From the NCBI GenBank assembly GCA_012271185.1, contig JAAXGV010000182.1, forward strand, positions 1 to 33,238: a DNA stretch of 33,238 nucleotides, written 5' to 3'. Both the position numbers and the translations under genes were made by a program. Positions 8,250-17,164 of the stretch are shown here, piece by piece. Position 1 is the stretch's first letter. Each line of letters opens with the position of its first letter. The notes beneath the pieces were generated by a model, which worked only from the letters and a program-made list of their open reading frames with translations, had not been told where the DNA came from and searched no databases. The stretch is from Rhodothermales bacterium (lineage in GTDB: Bacteria > Bacteroidota > Rhodothermia > Rhodothermales > Bin80).

Positions 8250-9510
8250 CCGGTCCAGACAGCTGTTTGCGGAGTCAGTCCAGGTACTGCCGGGAGGCGT
8301 CAGCTCGCCCGTGCGTGCCTTTGGATCAGTGGGAGGGACGCCCCTGTTCGTGGAGCGCGGGGAAGGCCCGTACCTGATCGATGTCGATAGTAATCGCTAT
8401 ATAGACTATGTGCTTTCGTACGGTCCGCTCCTGATGGGGCATGCGCCCGGAGTCGTCGTGGAAGCGGTTCAGGCAGCCGCCCGCACAGGCACGAGCTTTG
8501 GTGCGCCAACGGAGAAGGAGACGGTTCTGGCGCGCCTGGTGATGCAGCACATGCCCAGCCTTGAGATGATCCGCTTCGTCAACTCCGGCACTGAGGCGTG
8601 CATGAGTGCGGTCCGGCTGGCACGCGCATTCACCGGCCGCAACAAGATCATCATGTGCGAAGGACATTATCACGGGCACTCCGATGCCCTGCTGAAACAG
8701 GCCGGCTCAGGTGTTGCCACGCTCGGGCTGCAGAGCGCACCGGGGGTGCCCGCAAGCGCAACCCGGGACACTGTGGTGGTGCCCTTCAACGACGCTGAGG
8801 CGATACGGCGTGCTCTGACGGAACATGAAGGAGAGGTTGCAGCCATCATCATGGAGCCGGTCGCTGGCAACATGGGCGTTGTGCCGCCAGTACCGGGCTA
8901 CCTGCCTCTGGTCCGCGATCTTACACGTACACACGACGTGCTGCTGGTTTTTGATGAGGTGATGACGGGGTTTCGGGTATCTCCGGGCGGTGCCCAGGCG
9001 CTATTTGACGTGCGTCCGGACCTGACTGTGCTGGGCAAGGTGATAGGCGGCGGGCTGCCCATAGGGGCCTATGGGGGACGTAGAGACATCATGGAGATGG
9101 TGGCGCCCCAAGGCCCTGTCTATCAGGCTGGCACGCTGTCGGGCAACCCGCTCGCCGTATCCGCAGGATGTGTGATGCTGGAGTCGCTCAGAGAATCCTG
9201 GGCATTGGCCGCGAACGCGGCACGGCAGGTTGCGAACGGGATCAATGAGGCGGCAGACCGCCTCAGGGTGCCTGTACAGGTCACACAGGCCGGGGCGATG
9301 TTCAGTGTCTTCTTCAGCCCTGAGCCCGTGAACAGCTACCAGGAGGCAAAGGCGTGCAGCGGGGCTTATCCGAAGATTTTCTGGGCGCTTCTGCAGCGTG
9401 GCATATACCTGCCGCCGTCGCCGTTTGAGGCGTGTTTTACTTCGTCAGTGCATGGTCGGGAGGAGGTTGACCGGACGGTCACAGCTTTTGAGGCGGCTCT
9501 GTCAGTATAG
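8242..9510 (+). CDS. hemL: glutamate-1-semialdehyde 2,1-aminomutase
   Basis: ORF 8044..9510; start at ATG 8242 (MYNRSRQLFAESVQVLPGGVSSPVRAF). FVNSGTEACMSAVRLARA, CEGHYHGHSDALL, FDEVMTGFR, VIGGGLPIGAYGGR. Confidence 0.97.
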   Translation: MYNRSRQLFAESVQVLPGGVSSPVRAFGSVGGTPLFVERGEGPYLIDVDSNRYIDYVLSYGPLLMGHAPGVVVEAVQAAARTGTSFGAPTEKETVLARLVMQHMPSLEMIRFVNSGTEACMSAVRLARAFTGRNKIIMCEGHYHGHSDALLKQAGSGVATLGLQSAPGVPASATRDTVVVPFNDAEAIRRALTEHEGEVAAIIMEPVAGNMGVVPPVPGYLPLVRDLTRTHDVLLVFDEVMTGFRVSPGGAQALFDVRPDLTVLGKVIGGGLPIGAYGGRRDIMEMVAPQGPVYQAGTLSGNPLAVSAGCVMLESLRESWALAANAARQVANGINEAADRLRVPVQVTQAGAMFSVFFSPEPVNSYQEAKACSGAYPKIFWALLQRGIYLPPSPFEACFTSSVHGREEVDRTVTAFEAALSV

Positions 9511-10260
9511 GAGCGCATCTTCGGCTGTGGTGCCGGAGCCCGGTTCAAGCCAGGATACTTGCAGGCCATGAGCGTCGCAACGGACCGAGATGTCAGCTGT
9601 ACTGCGTGTGATCGCATGCGCTTCCGCGAGTGCCTCTGCGGTGTTGGTGGTCAGGACACCAATAACAAAGGCGCCTGCAGCACGGGCCGAGGTCACGCCT
9701 GCGGGTGCATCTTCCACGACCATGCATTGGGCCGCGGGGACGCCCAAGGCCTCGGCTGCGCGCAGGTACGGCATGGGATGCGGCTTGCCGCGGAGGACAT
9801 CATCCCCGGTGACAAACACGCGGGGAAGCGGGAGCCCCAGGTGGTCGGCAAGCTTGTGCGCAAAGTCTGCCGGTGCACTGGTGGCAATGGCCCAGGCGCC
9901 TGGGGGCAGGGCATCCAGCATCTCGAGCACACCGGGAAAGATGCGTGCGCCTTCGAGGGACCGGGCTGCCTCCAGGCTGGCCTTGTAGGCCCGCGCCTGC
10001 ACGTGCGCGTCAAGGTGGGGAGCAACCTCGCGGATCGTGGCACTCACGGGACGCCCGTGGTGCACGGCAATGATGCTTTCAAAGGGCACGCTGTTGCGGC
10101 TGGCCCAGGCTTTCCAGTGGTGTTCGTAGATGGCGTTAGAGTCAAGGAGGACTCCGTCCAGGTCAAAGATGAGTGCGCTGCAACGCAGAGACGGCACGAG
10201 AGAGGCGAGTCTGACCAGCCCAATAATACGCACGAGTGTCGCGCTGAGTACGGCGAGCAC
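9502..10260 (-). CDS. HAD-superfamily phosphatase (beta-phosphoglucomutase/glycerol-phosphatase-like)
   Basis: ALIFDLDGVLLDSNAIYEHHWKAW; WAIATSAP; VTGDDVLRGKPHPMPYLRAAEALG; VVEDAPAGVTSARAAG. Start uncertain; the real start may be nearer LVPSLRCSALIFDLDG. Confidence 0.9.
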   Translation of the reverse strand: MLAVLSATLVRIIGLVRLASLVPSLRCSALIFDLDGVLLDSNAIYEHHWKAWASRNSVPFESIIAVHHGRPVSATIREVAPHLDAHVQARAYKASLEAARSLEGARIFPGVLEMLDALPPGAWAIATSAPADFAHKLADHLGLPLPRVFVTGDDVLRGKPHPMPYLRAAEALGVPAAQCMVVEDAPAGVTSARAAGAFVIGVLTTNTAEALAEAHAITRSTADISVRCDAHGLQVSWLEPGSGTTAEDALLY

Positions 10261-10352
10261 TCAAATCGTCAGGGGTTCGCAGCACATCGCGTGGCCCGGG
10301 CGGTATCTTGTCGCGTTAGCAGGACGATGGACACAATCAGAAAACGGATCTG

Positions 10353-11522
10353 ATGAACATACCACAAGAGGCTGTACGGCTCAGGAGTGTGCAGGCGCCG
10401 GTCATGGGGCAGGTTAGCGACCTGATACGGCAGCATCCGGGAACAATCTCGCTGGGCCAGGGAGTGGCGCACTACGCGCCGCCTGCGGCCGTGCTGCAGG
10501 CGGTTGGAAGATACATCCGCATGCCTGAAGCGCACGGCTACGGCTATGGCATCGGGCATGAAAAGCTGCGGGCGGCAGCAGCGGAAAAGCTTGATGCGGA
10601 GAACCGCCTCGATGACGGCTACGAGGTTGTGGTGACCGCGGGGAGCAACATGGGTTTTTTTCAGTCGGTGCTGGCCATTACCGACCCGGGTGACGAGGTC
10701 ATACTCCTGGCACCATACTACTTCAATCATGAGATGGCGGTGGGCATCGCGGACTGCCGTCCCGTTGTCGTCCAGCTCGGACCGGACTTTATCCCCAGCC
10801 CGGATGTGATTGAGGCGCACATCACGCCCCGCACGCGGGCTGTTGTCACAGTGTCCCCCAACAACCCCACGGGCGTGGTCTACTCGAAGTCCCGACTCCG
10901 GGACATCAACCGCCTGTGTGCCAGGCATGGTATCTATCACGTCAGTGACGAAGCGTACGAATATTTCACCTTCGCCGGGGCTCAGCACTACTCGTCTGGT
11001 GCGACGCCGGGAGCTTCCGGACACACCATCTCACTCTATTCACTAAGCAAGTCTTACGGGATGGCAGGATGGCGCCTGGGATACATGGCTGTGCCGCGGC
11101 ACCTGCTGCCAGCCATCAAAAAGATTCAGGACACCAATGTTATCTGTGCCGCACTGCCGAGTCAGGCGGCTGCGATCAAAGCTTTGAGCATTGGGGCGGC
11201 ATACTGCAGGCAGTTTCTGCCGGGGCTTGATGCGGTGCGCCAAATGGTGCTCGACGGGCTGTCGGACTTGGGCTCCCTGCTGCAGGTTGCGCCCTCAACG
11301 GGAGCCTTCTATGTGTTTCTGAACCTGAATACTACGATGAGCTCGGTCACCGTATGTGAGCGGCTCATCAGGGAGCACCGTGTGGCCGTGATTCCCGGTG
11401 GCACGTTCGGCCATGTCACGCCGTCCGTACGGATTGCGTATGGCAACCTTCCGAAGGAGGAGATAGAGAAAGCGCTGGACCGCTTGCGTGATGGCCTGCG
11501 GGTTCTACTCCAGCAGGTATGA
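10353..11522 (+). CDS. PLP-dependent class I/II aminotransferase
   Basis: SLGQGVAHYAPP, VVTAGSNMGFF, VSPNNPTGVVYS, SDEAYEYFTF, SLYSLSKSYGMAGWRLGYMA (PLP Lys). Confidence 0.94.
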   Translation: MNIPQEAVRLRSVQAPVMGQVSDLIRQHPGTISLGQGVAHYAPPAAVLQAVGRYIRMPEAHGYGYGIGHEKLRAAAAEKLDAENRLDDGYEVVVTAGSNMGFFQSVLAITDPGDEVILLAPYYFNHEMAVGIADCRPVVVQLGPDFIPSPDVIEAHITPRTRAVVTVSPNNPTGVVYSKSRLRDINRLCARHGIYHVSDEAYEYFTFAGAQHYSSGATPGASGHTISLYSLSKSYGMAGWRLGYMAVPRHLLPAIKKIQDTNVICAALPSQAAAIKALSIGAAYCRQFLPGLDAVRQMVLDGLSDLGSLLQVAPSTGAFYVFLNLNTTMSSVTVCERLIREHRVAVIPGGTFGHVTPSVRIAYGNLPKEEIEKALDRLRDGLRVLLQQV

Positions 11523-14444
11523 GCGGGCATTGCGCACGATCTGCTTGTAGGCAGGCAGGTCATGCGCCCGGTCGTCGTGACCAAGCGTGTTGACGAGGAT
11601 GGTCGCGTCACCGTGCTGCCGCACCCAAAGCACGGGGTAGATTGTTCCCGTTTCCTTGGAGCGCCCGATGGCCAGTATCACGGCTGCGGCATCCGGACGC
11701 AGCTCCGCCCGGTACAGCTCGTCCACGATATCAAAAGAGGCGGGCACGCCAAGCATTACCGGGTGGTTCGGCTGCAGAACCTCGACAGTAAACGCCTGCA
11801 GCGGCTCATGGCTGCGTGAACCGCCACCAATGATATCCTCGTTCCACTCCGGCCAGTCCTGCCAGTTATACCATGAGGCGGGATGCGTGACCATCAGCGG
11901 CTTGCCTGCCCCGACATGCGCAAAGATGGCGCTGCGGCTTTCCGTGCTGCTGACGGGCTTGTTGTTTGCCATAGCCAGAAGATCCGCGCCATGGAGGGCT
12001 TCCCTGAATGCCGCATCGGCGCTCTCGGTGTAGATATAGGTCCTGTCGCCTTCGCCGTACAGTATCTGGCCGTCGGCAAATCCGAAGACCCGGGCATGAT
12101 GGTGTGACTGCTGACCGCGGCTGGCGCTGCCCGCCAAGTACACGATGGTGCCCTCGCCGCCCGGCCAGGTCCAGCCGGCATCGTTGCGCGGCAATGCCGG
12201 CGCCTCGCTCACGGAGAGTATGCCCTGCATCACGGCCCAGTGCCCGGGAACGGTGCAGAGAAAAGGGTACTTGCCCGGCGGCAGGATGCCAAGGGAGATC
12301 TCCCTGTGCTGGCCCATCTCCAGTATGCCGGTTGAAGCCACCACCCTGGACTGCTCGGCGGCGGGGATGTATTCACTCTGAGCTGCGTCGGGGTTCACCA
12401 TGTAGGTGTCGAGTGCCTGACCAAAGGTCTGCACATCACCAGGCTGCAGGAACACCGCATTGTGCAGGTCGGGGTGAAGGTTCTCAAAGCGGACAGTGAT
12501 CGGCTGCGATGCAAAAGCGTGCAAATGCGTCTGGCCAAAGCGCATGATGCCTTCGGGCGCGTCCAGGATAAGCTGTGCACCCGGGAGCACCACAGACGCC
12601 TCCGGCAGGAACTGCTCCACGCGTGCCTCCTCGGGGTCCCGCACGATGCCGATATACTCGGGAAAGAGGTTCAGTGCGGCCTGAATCCAACGGTCACCGC
12701 CGTCCGCGGCGGCCCGGCTTGCATAGAATGCCTTGGGACCGATGCTGTGGCCTGATTCCGCCACACGCAGGACAGCCGCAAGGCGCGTGTTCAGGTCCGG
12801 GTCGGTGAACACACCGGCGTCTGTCAGTGTGGCGCCCAGGTCAGGACTGAAAGGTAGTGTTTCAATGGCCGCCTTGCGCACGGCAGCAGAAGGGTGTGCA
12901 AGGGCTTTGCCAGCCACGCTGCGCAGCGCTTCGGCTGCACCGAGTCCGTGCAGTGTCCACAGCGCGTGAACAGCACCGCCATCGAAGCCGGTGTCGTCAA
13001 GGTTTTCGGCCAGGGCCATCGCCTGAAGCTCAGGCACCAGGCCGCGCAGCTGGTTCTCCACGATAAGGCGCTGGGCGGTAAGGCGCCAGAACTGATTGGA
13101 GCTTCCCAGTGCCCGCAAGAGACCTTCGGGGTCTTCGGAAGAAAGAGATGTCGGGCCGTCCGACACTGCACCGGCATATCGTACCACGTAGACGCGTCCG
13201 TGGTCCTTGTCCCGAAGCGGGTTGATGTGCGCGTTGCCTTCCCCCCTGTTGGCATTCCAGATCTGGTTTACCATGCCGCGGCGATCCGGGTTGTGCTGAA
13301 TCACCGGATTGTACCAGTCGGCGACCCAGATATTCTCGTCCGGGCCGATGTCCGCAAAAACGGGCGCCACCCAGTCGTCAGAACTGGCCAGGAGGTTTTC
13401 CACCACGCCTTCCTGCTCCTTGTATATGGCGCCATCTTTTTCCAGTGCCGCAGCGTGCACGACATGCGCCGTAGGCTCCGCAACCATCAGCGTGCCCCAG
13501 TAGAAGCGCGGGTACGTCCGGCCGTTGTATGGAAAGGCCCCCGCGGCCGCGGTGTAGCCATCCCGGTAGTCCACCTGCCACAGCGGCCGCGTGCCGCTGT
13601 GGCGGACAAGGTAGTGGCTCTGCACGTTGGCGACATTCAGGTCCGAGCGGAACCGCATCGGAATGCCGACAACGATGGCGTGGTTATTGTTTGCCGTGGA
13701 TCCAAAGATGGTGTTGTCTTCTCCGATCCCGAGGCCCCACGTGTTGTTGTTGAACTGGCCGACCGGTTCCAGCGTCTCGCCGTCACGAGAGAAGCGAAAC
13801 ACGCCCATTCTGAGGGTCTGCGCATCAGCCTCGGGCGCTTTCCCTGGTTCGTACATGCCTGAGTAGCCCACAGCACTCCAGATATGGTTGTCAATGCCCA
13901 CCTTGAAGTTGCTCATTACGGCGTGCGTGTCGTAGGTGCCGAAAGCGTTTTCCAGGATCCGTGTCTTGTGGTCATAGACATCATCGCCGTCGGTGTCTTC
14001 CATGAACACAATATGCGGGGCCTGTCCGACGACCGCACCGCCCTTCACAACGGCGATGGCCGTGGTCAGGGGCTGGTCTTGCGCAAAGCGCGTGAACCTG
14101 TCTGCCACATAGTCGCCATCGGTATCCTCGCAGATCGTGATGCGGTCTGTGCCTGTTTCCGTTCCCACATGTTCATGTGGATAGTCAGTGGACTCCACCA
14201 CCCACAGGCGGCCTCGCTCATCCCAGGCCAGCGCGATGGGGTTGCGTATGTCGGGCTCTGCGGCAAAGACGCTGACCTCGAAGCCGTCAGGTACGATAAG
14301 GCGGGTCAGGGTTTCATCCGGCGAGAGTGGCCGCTGCACCTCGACCTCGTTGGCGTCGTTGGTGGTAGTGAAGTACTCTAGTGCCGCCTCGGTTGCGCAT
14401 CCGGCAACCAGGATCAGCGCCAGTATGGAATACGAAGTCTTCAT
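11505..14444 (-). CDS. multidomain lipoprotein: dehydrogenase-type beta-propeller, HEAT-like region, azurin-like cupredoxin, C-terminal ThuA-like domain
   Basis: Lipobox MKTSYSILALILVAGC; DGFEVSVFAAEPDIRNPIALAWDERGRLWVVES; repeat-rich middle; PGKYPFLCTVPGHWAVMQG (azurin-like C-x4-H-x3-M); NHPVMLGVPASFDIVDELY ThuA-like signature near the C-terminus. Confidence 0.88.
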   Translation of the reverse strand: MKTSYSILALILVAGCATEAALEYFTTTNDANEVEVQRPLSPDETLTRLIVPDGFEVSVFAAEPDIRNPIALAWDERGRLWVVESTDYPHEHVGTETGTDRITICEDTDGDYVADRFTRFAQDQPLTTAIAVVKGGAVVGQAPHIVFMEDTDGDDVYDHKTRILENAFGTYDTHAVMSNFKVGIDNHIWSAVGYSGMYEPGKAPEADAQTLRMGVFRFSRDGETLEPVGQFNNNTWGLGIGEDNTIFGSTANNNHAIVVGIPMRFRSDLNVANVQSHYLVRHSGTRPLWQVDYRDGYTAAAGAFPYNGRTYPRFYWGTLMVAEPTAHVVHAAALEKDGAIYKEQEGVVENLLASSDDWVAPVFADIGPDENIWVADWYNPVIQHNPDRRGMVNQIWNANRGEGNAHINPLRDKDHGRVYVVRYAGAVSDGPTSLSSEDPEGLLRALGSSNQFWRLTAQRLIVENQLRGLVPELQAMALAENLDDTGFDGGAVHALWTLHGLGAAEALRSVAGKALAHPSAAVRKAAIETLPFSPDLGATLTDAGVFTDPDLNTRLAAVLRVAESGHSIGPKAFYASRAAADGGDRWIQAALNLFPEYIGIVRDPEEARVEQFLPEASVVLPGAQLILDAPEGIMRFGQTHLHAFASQPITVRFENLHPDLHNAVFLQPGDVQTFGQALDTYMVNPDAAQSEYIPAAEQSRVVASTGILEMGQHREISLGILPPGKYPFLCTVPGHWAVMQGILSVSEAPALPRNDAGWTWPGGEGTIVYLAGSASRGQQSHHHARVFGFADGQILYGEGDRTYIYTESADAAFREALHGADLLAMANNKPVSSTESRSAIFAHVGAGKPLMVTHPASWYNWQDWPEWNEDIIGGGSRSHEPLQAFTVEVLQPNHPVMLGVPASFDIVDELYRAELRPDAAAVILAIGRSKETGTIYPVLWVRQHGDATILVNTLGHDDRAHDLPAYKQIVRNARSYLLE

Positions 14445-14456
14445 AGTTAGGTGGAC

Positions 14457-14858
14457 TTAGGGGGTGGGCAGCGAACGCCACGGGTCTTTATCAGCCATGT
14501 CGATAGCCAGCGGCTCTGTCAACGAGGCGCCCGAAAGCACAACAAACAGCACGGCCGGTTCCTTGCCGATGTTGAACGAGGCGTGGACCACGCCAGCCGG
14601 GATGCAGGCGCAGTCGGCGGATCTGAGCACCCTTCTGTCCTGCCCGATCCACTGCGCTATGGTGCCGCTGAGTACGCAGATGATCTCTTCCCGTCCGGGG
14701 TGGCAGTGAAAGCTGTGGCCCTGGCTCGGCAGGATAAGCGCGCGTGCCGCGAAGAGGTTCGGCATGCGGGGATCCGCTTCGGGGTGGTTGACCCACTGAT
14801 TAAGCCCCTGAGGCACGTCCTCGGTATGCAGGTCATTGCGTGAATAGAAAAGACCCAT
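14457..14858 (-). CDS. cupin-domain protein
   Basis: SFHCHPGREEIICVLSG (HxH...E metal ligands) and IPAGVVHASFN second cupin motif. Start at 14858 (MGLFYSRN) avoids overlap with the upstream gene; the ORF extends to 14888. Confidence 0.85.
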   Translation of the reverse strand: MGLFYSRNDLHTEDVPQGLNQWVNHPEADPRMPNLFAARALILPSQGHSFHCHPGREEIICVLSGTIAQWIGQDRRVLRSADCACIPAGVVHASFNIGKEPAVLFVVLSGASLTEPLAIDMADKDPWRSLPTP

Positions 14859-14863
14859 CTGGT

Positions 14864-15745
14864 TTACCGGCGTTTGGCAGCAGGACACGGAATGGATTTG
14901 AAGGCGCGCGTGAGGTCCGTAAGCGACTGCTCGACCCCCATGCGTTCCAGGCTGGATGCGCCCACGAATCCTACTGCGTCGGTATGCTCGTTGATATAGG
15001 CTGCGTCCGCTGGTGTGCTGATCGGGCCGCCGTGCGAAAGAAAGATCACATCATCGCGGACGGTGCGTGCAGCATCAATGATAGCCTGTGTGCGTGCAGC
15101 AGCCTCTTCAAGTGTGCAGGTGGCACCGGTCACCCCAATGGATCCGCCTGTCGTGCAGCCTACGTGTGCGATGATGGCGTCTGCGCCGGCTGACGCCATC
15201 TGGCGTGACTCCTCCGGTGTAGCCACATAGACGATGGAAAACAGGTCAATGCCTTTGTGCTGAGCCTGCGACACCATATCGATTTCATGCTGCACGCTCA
15301 TGCCCGTCTCTTCAAGCACCTGACGGAAGAGCCCGTCCACAATAGCATGCGTGGGGAAGTTGTTGATCCCGCTAAAGCCCATGTCCCTGACCTTGAGAAG
15401 GTGGTGCCAGATGCGTCGCCGGGGATCAGACGCGTGCACACCGCAGATCACGGGGATCTCTTTGGTGACCGGCAGGACCTCGAACTCGCCTATCTCCATC
15501 GCTACCGCATTGGCGTCGCCGTATGCCATAAGCCCGGCCGTGGAGCCGTGACCGGACATACGAAAGCGTCCGGAGTTGTAGATGATCAGGAGGTCAGCCC
15601 CGCCACGTTCGATGAACTTGGCGCTGATGCCGGTACCGGCGCCTGCAGCAATGATGGGTTCACCACGATCCAGTGTGGCATGCAGCCTGTCCCGGACTTC
15701 GGCACGCGTGTAGGGATTCCCAGTACCAGTATAGGGATTGGGCAT
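14864..15745 (-). CDS. phosphoenolpyruvate hydrolase-like / TIM-barrel signal transduction family protein
   Basis: GEPIIAAGAGTGISAKFIERGGADLLIIYNSGRFRMSGHGSTAGLMAYGDANA; IPVICGVHASDPRR; GFSGINNFPTHAIVDG; FLSHGGPISTPADAAYI. Start may be 15745 (MPNPYTG) or 15784. Confidence 0.87.
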   Translation of the reverse strand: MPNPYTGTGNPYTRAEVRDRLHATLDRGEPIIAAGAGTGISAKFIERGGADLLIIYNSGRFRMSGHGSTAGLMAYGDANAVAMEIGEFEVLPVTKEIPVICGVHASDPRRRIWHHLLKVRDMGFSGINNFPTHAIVDGLFRQVLEETGMSVQHEIDMVSQAQHKGIDLFSIVYVATPEESRQMASAGADAIIAHVGCTTGGSIGVTGATCTLEEAAARTQAIIDAARTVRDDVIFLSHGGPISTPADAAYINEHTDAVGFVGASSLERMGVEQSLTDLTRAFKSIPCPAAKRR

Positions 15746-15828
15746 AGCGGATAGACGGAAATACGAGCGACCCCACGTAAACATAGGAGAAATGCTATAT
15801 TGTTGCTTGCACGTTTTTCCGCCTGATC

Positions 15829-17163
15829 ATGTCAAGTTACACGCTGAACCGCCGTGCGTTTATGCAGCGCATGGGTCTTGTGGCCGGCGCTGCTGCGCTG
15901 CCGGCCATCATCCCGGCATCCGCGCTCGGCCGGGGAAGCGCGGTGGCGCCTGGCGACCGCATCACGATGGGCTTCATCGGCATGGGAAGCATGGGTATGA
16001 ACAACCTGCGTGGCTTCATAGAGAAGTCCGACGTGCAGGTTCTGGCTGTCTGTGATGTTAATACCAGCGGTGACAACTATGCGGGTCGCGGCCTGAAAGG
16101 GCGCGACCCTGCCCGCCGCCTCGTGGAGTCCACCTATGCTGAGCGTGCCGGGGCGCCTGCATACAAGGGGTGTGACGCGTACAGGTTTTTTTGGGAGGTG
16201 CTGCAGCGCGATGACATTGACGCGGTGTGTCTGGCGCTGCCCGACCACTGGCATGCTTACATGGCGGTCCATGCCGCCAGGGCGGGCAAGGACATGTACA
16301 GCGAAAAGCCGCTGGCCCGAACCATCAAGGAGGGGCGCGCCATGGTCAACGCTGTTCGCAGGCATGACCGCGTCTTTCAGACTGGCAGTCAGCAGCGTTC
16401 CCGCCAGAACTTCAGGCATGCCTGTGAGCTGGCCATCAACGGATACATTGGAGAGATCCGGAAAGTCTACGCGCAGGTTGGCGGCATTTCCAAGCCATGC
16501 AACCTGGGGGGTGCAGAGGTTCCGGAAGGCTTTCTGTATGAGATGTGGCTGGGCAACGCACCATCAGCATCCTACCACCCGGAGCGCGTCAGCGGCGCCT
16601 ATAACACGGAAGCAGGCGCATGGCGTGCGTGGCGTCCGTATTCCGCAGGCCACATTGCAGACTGGGGTGCGCACAACTTCGACATTGCCCACTGGGGTCT
16701 GGGTGAAGATGGCAGGGGACCGGTGGAGATTCTGGCGCCTGCCGATGGCGAGGAGGGTGAAGTTACGCTGATCTACGAGAGTGGCATCCCCGTCATCAAA
16801 AAGAAGGGGCCACATGAGGGGATGATCCAGTTTGTCGGCACGGGAGGATGGGTCGGCGTAAGCCGTGGCAGCATCTGGGCCTCGGACGAAAGCCTGCTGT
16901 CAGTGGAGATGAAGCCAGCCGACACCCGCCTGTACAAAAGTGACGATCATCGTCGTGATTTCCTGAACTGCGTCAAGACACGGGGGCGTCCTGTCTGCGA
17001 TGTGGCCATCGGGCACAGCTCACTGCTGGCTTGCCTGACGTCGGAGATCTGTCTGCGCCTTGAGCGGTCGCTCAGGTTTGATCTAGTGACGGAAGAGTTT
17101 GTCGGGGACGATGAGGCTACTGCACTGACTACACGGGCGCTGCGTGGGCCCTGGCTGCTGTAA
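15829..17163 (+). CDS. Gfo/Idh/MocA-family oxidoreductase with Tat signal peptide
   Basis: NRRAFMQRMGLVAGAAALPAIIPASALG twin-Arg signal; ITMGFIGMGSMGMNNLRGF; YSEKPLARTIKEGRAMV (EKP motif); HIADWGAHNFDIAHWGLG. Confidence 0.93.
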   Translation: MSSYTLNRRAFMQRMGLVAGAAALPAIIPASALGRGSAVAPGDRITMGFIGMGSMGMNNLRGFIEKSDVQVLAVCDVNTSGDNYAGRGLKGRDPARRLVESTYAERAGAPAYKGCDAYRFFWEVLQRDDIDAVCLALPDHWHAYMAVHAARAGKDMYSEKPLARTIKEGRAMVNAVRRHDRVFQTGSQQRSRQNFRHACELAINGYIGEIRKVYAQVGGISKPCNLGGAEVPEGFLYEMWLGNAPSASYHPERVSGAYNTEAGAWRAWRPYSAGHIADWGAHNFDIAHWGLGEDGRGPVEILAPADGEEGEVTLIYESGIPVIKKKGPHEGMIQFVGTGGWVGVSRGSIWASDESLLSVEMKPADTRLYKSDDHRRDFLNCVKTRGRPVCDVAIGHSSLLACLTSEICLRLERSLRFDLVTEEFVGDDEATALTTRALRGPWLL

Positions 17164-17164
17164 G

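Noticed and set aside
12894-13862. 322-aa + strand ORF inside the cupredoxin/ThuA gene
   Set aside because: Shadow ORF opposite a clear minus-strand multidomain protein; no family features.
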